This document shows, one piece after another, positions 22,297 through 23,250 of a stretch of 23,250 nucleotides of DNA. Source of the stretch: Alphaproteobacteria bacterium (GTDB lineage: Bacteria > Pseudomonadota > Alphaproteobacteria > SMXP01); contig JANQLI010000313.1 in assembly GCA_028280675.1 (NCBI GenBank), positions 1 through 23,250 on the forward strand, given 5' to 3'. Numbering within the stretch: the first letter of the stretch is position 1; every line of letters begins with the position of its first letter. Below the pieces are notes generated by a model, which saw only the letters and a program-made list of their open reading frames with translations, was not told where the DNA came from and made no database searches. The position numbers were made by a program, and so were the translations under genes.

Positions 22297-22316
22297 GTTG
22301 ATGGCATACACACTCA

Positions 22317-22346
22317 TAAAAGGGCGGTCTTTGGGCCGCCCTTTTT
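22317..22346. terminator. Rho-independent terminator after the TonB receptor
   Basis: GGGCGG/CCGCCC stem extended by AAAA/TTTT pairs, ending in TTTTT at 22342-22346. The A-run on the left makes it usable for the convergent SDR gene too. Confidence 0.88.
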
Positions 22347-22358
22347 GTTTGTGGTACG

Positions 22359-23126
22359 CTAGCCGAGTGTGGTGGCATTATCGACGACAAACTCTGTGCC
22401 GTTGACATACGCCGATTCAGTGGAGGCGAGATAGACAATGGCGCGGGCAATGTCTTCGGGATGGCCGATATGCATCTCCGCCATCAACTCTTCCACCTTG
22501 GGATCGGTTTCCAGATCCACACCGGACATAAGGCGTTCGGTCATTTGCAGCATCGGCGTGTTGATGCGCCCGGGCAAGATTGCATTGACGCGAATAGTGA
22601 GGCCTTGATACCGGAAATCCACTGCAAGGGTTTTGGTCAGGCTGAGGAGCGCGGCTTTGCTGGCGGTATAAGCCAGCATGGGCGGCAGGCCCAGCCGTGT
22701 TGTTGTCGAGGACATGTTGACGATCGACCCATGATCGCTGTGTTTGAGAAGCGGCAAGCAGGTTTGACACCCTAACAACGCGCCTTCCACATTCACCGCT
22801 TGCACATGGCGCCAGCTTTCGAGATCCGTTTGCGCGAGATCTGCGATCACCATATGCGCAGCGTTATTCACCAGCGCATCAAGCCTGCCATGCCGATCCG
22901 CAATTGCTGCGCAGGCCGCGTCCCAATCGGCTGCCGCTGTCACGTCGAGTGAGAGAAAGTGTGCGTTTTCGCCTAAGCTTTGCGCGAGTGTTTGTCCCGC
23001 CGCCGCATCAATATCGGCAAGATAAACGATCGCGCCTTCCGCAACGCACATTCTGGCCGCCGCCGCGCCAATGCCTTTGGCCGCGCCAGTGATCAGAAGG
23101 ATGCGATCATGAAGGCGGCCGGTCAT
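22359..23126 (-). CDS. SDR-family NAD(P)-dependent dehydrogenase
   Basis: A 255-aa classical short-chain dehydrogenase/reductase: cofactor motif TGAAKGIG (13-20), Asp38 at the end of the second strand (suggesting NAD preference), NNAA (87-90), N112, catalytic S140, Y153-T-A-S-K157, and the PGRINTPM segment. It oxidises or reduces an alcohol/ketone; substrate unknown. Its ATG is five bases after the stop of the upstream gene, so it is the distal gene of an operon. Convergent with the TonB receptor. Confidence 0.92.
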   Translation of the reverse strand: MTGRLHDRILLITGAAKGIGAAAARMCVAEGAIVYLADIDAAAGQTLAQSLGENAHFLSLDVTAAADWDAACAAIADRHGRLDALVNNAAHMVIADLAQTDLESWRHVQAVNVEGALLGCQTCLPLLKHSDHGSIVNMSSTTTRLGLPPMLAYTASKAALLSLTKTLAVDFRYQGLTIRVNAILPGRINTPMLQMTERLMSGVDLETDPKVEELMAEMHIGHPEDIARAIVYLASTESAYVNGTEFVVDNATTLG

Positions 23127-23131
23127 GATGC

Positions 23132-23250
23132 GTTAGTCCAAATCTGCGATCAATGCAGCGCGCACGTCATCCGGTATCACCGCCATATGCTGATAGCCTG
23201 CGCGATCAATTGTGAGCATGGCGCGCTGGGCCGTGTCTTTGAAAGCGTTC
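23132..23250 (-). CDS. C-terminal end of an unidentified gene, partial
   Basis: The frame is open from the window edge to a TAA at 23134-23132 (38 or 39 codons, ending DVRAALIADLD). It lies five bases upstream of the SDR start on the same strand, indicating an operon. Too short to assign a family. Confidence 0.6.

Noticed and set aside
1..23250. CRISPR array or insertion sequence
   Set aside because: No regularly spaced repeats, no transposase gene and no terminal inverted repeats of IS type were found.

Overview
The window looks like a chromosomal segment from a Gram-negative alphaproteobacterium. Supporting signs are the form of the tRNA-Arg genes, a long TonB-dependent receptor, a Rieske oxygenase, a Tat-exported DUF1838 protein, and dense GC-moderate coding with good Shine-Dalgarno sites. 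The lineage (for example Hyphomonadales, Sphingomonadales or Kordiimonadales) is an inference and was not tested.

Layout. (1) 1-5480 is ordinary chromosome: the 3' end of an O-antigen ligase-like gene, a Rieske aromatic-ring oxygenase, an SPFH/NfeD membrane pair, and a five-TM phosphoethanolamine-transferase/sulfatase-fold enzyme. (2) About 5519-17903 is a 12.4-kb AT-richer genomic island. It is inserted into the anticodon loop of a chromosomal tRNA-Arg(CCU) gene on the minus strand. The 3' half of the host tRNA lies at 5481-5529 and the 5' half at 17893-17931; the two share an 11-bp direct repeat (TTAGGAATCTG). Joining the halves through one repeat copy gives a perfect 77-nt tRNA. (3) 17932-23250 is chromosome again: a membrane-anchored unknown protein, a DUF1838 protein, a TonB-dependent receptor, an SDR dehydrogenase and the end of one more gene. 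A 69-bp exact direct repeat brackets the first two.

The island has a replication/integration half resembling a phage satellite: a tyrosine integrase next to the right end, an AlpA-like excisionase translationally coupled to a primase-polymerase/VapE helicase, a GC-rich perfect palindrome with TTGAA/TTCAA motifs just downstream (a candidate origin), two small coupled unknown genes, a lipoprotein, and an XRE regulator with overlapping operator palindromes. The other half is cargo that looks like DNA defence: an Mrr-like nuclease, a C5-cytosine DNA methyltransferase, and a divergent operon of a ParB-like protein, an SNF2 helicase and a DUF4365-like PD-(D/E)XK protein. I cannot match this set to a named defence system.

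The most striking point is that the island destroys the host tRNA-Arg(CCU) but carries a complete tRNA-Arg(CCU) at 6683-6759, antisense inside the cargo operon. The carried tRNA differs from the reconstructed host tRNA at only four positions. These changes turn two G-U pairs into A-U pairs and one A-U pair into G-C, and they also alter the integration core. This suggests a self-compensating element whose defence cargo is physically tied to a housekeeping tRNA and whose tRNA copy may be a poor target for its own integrase.
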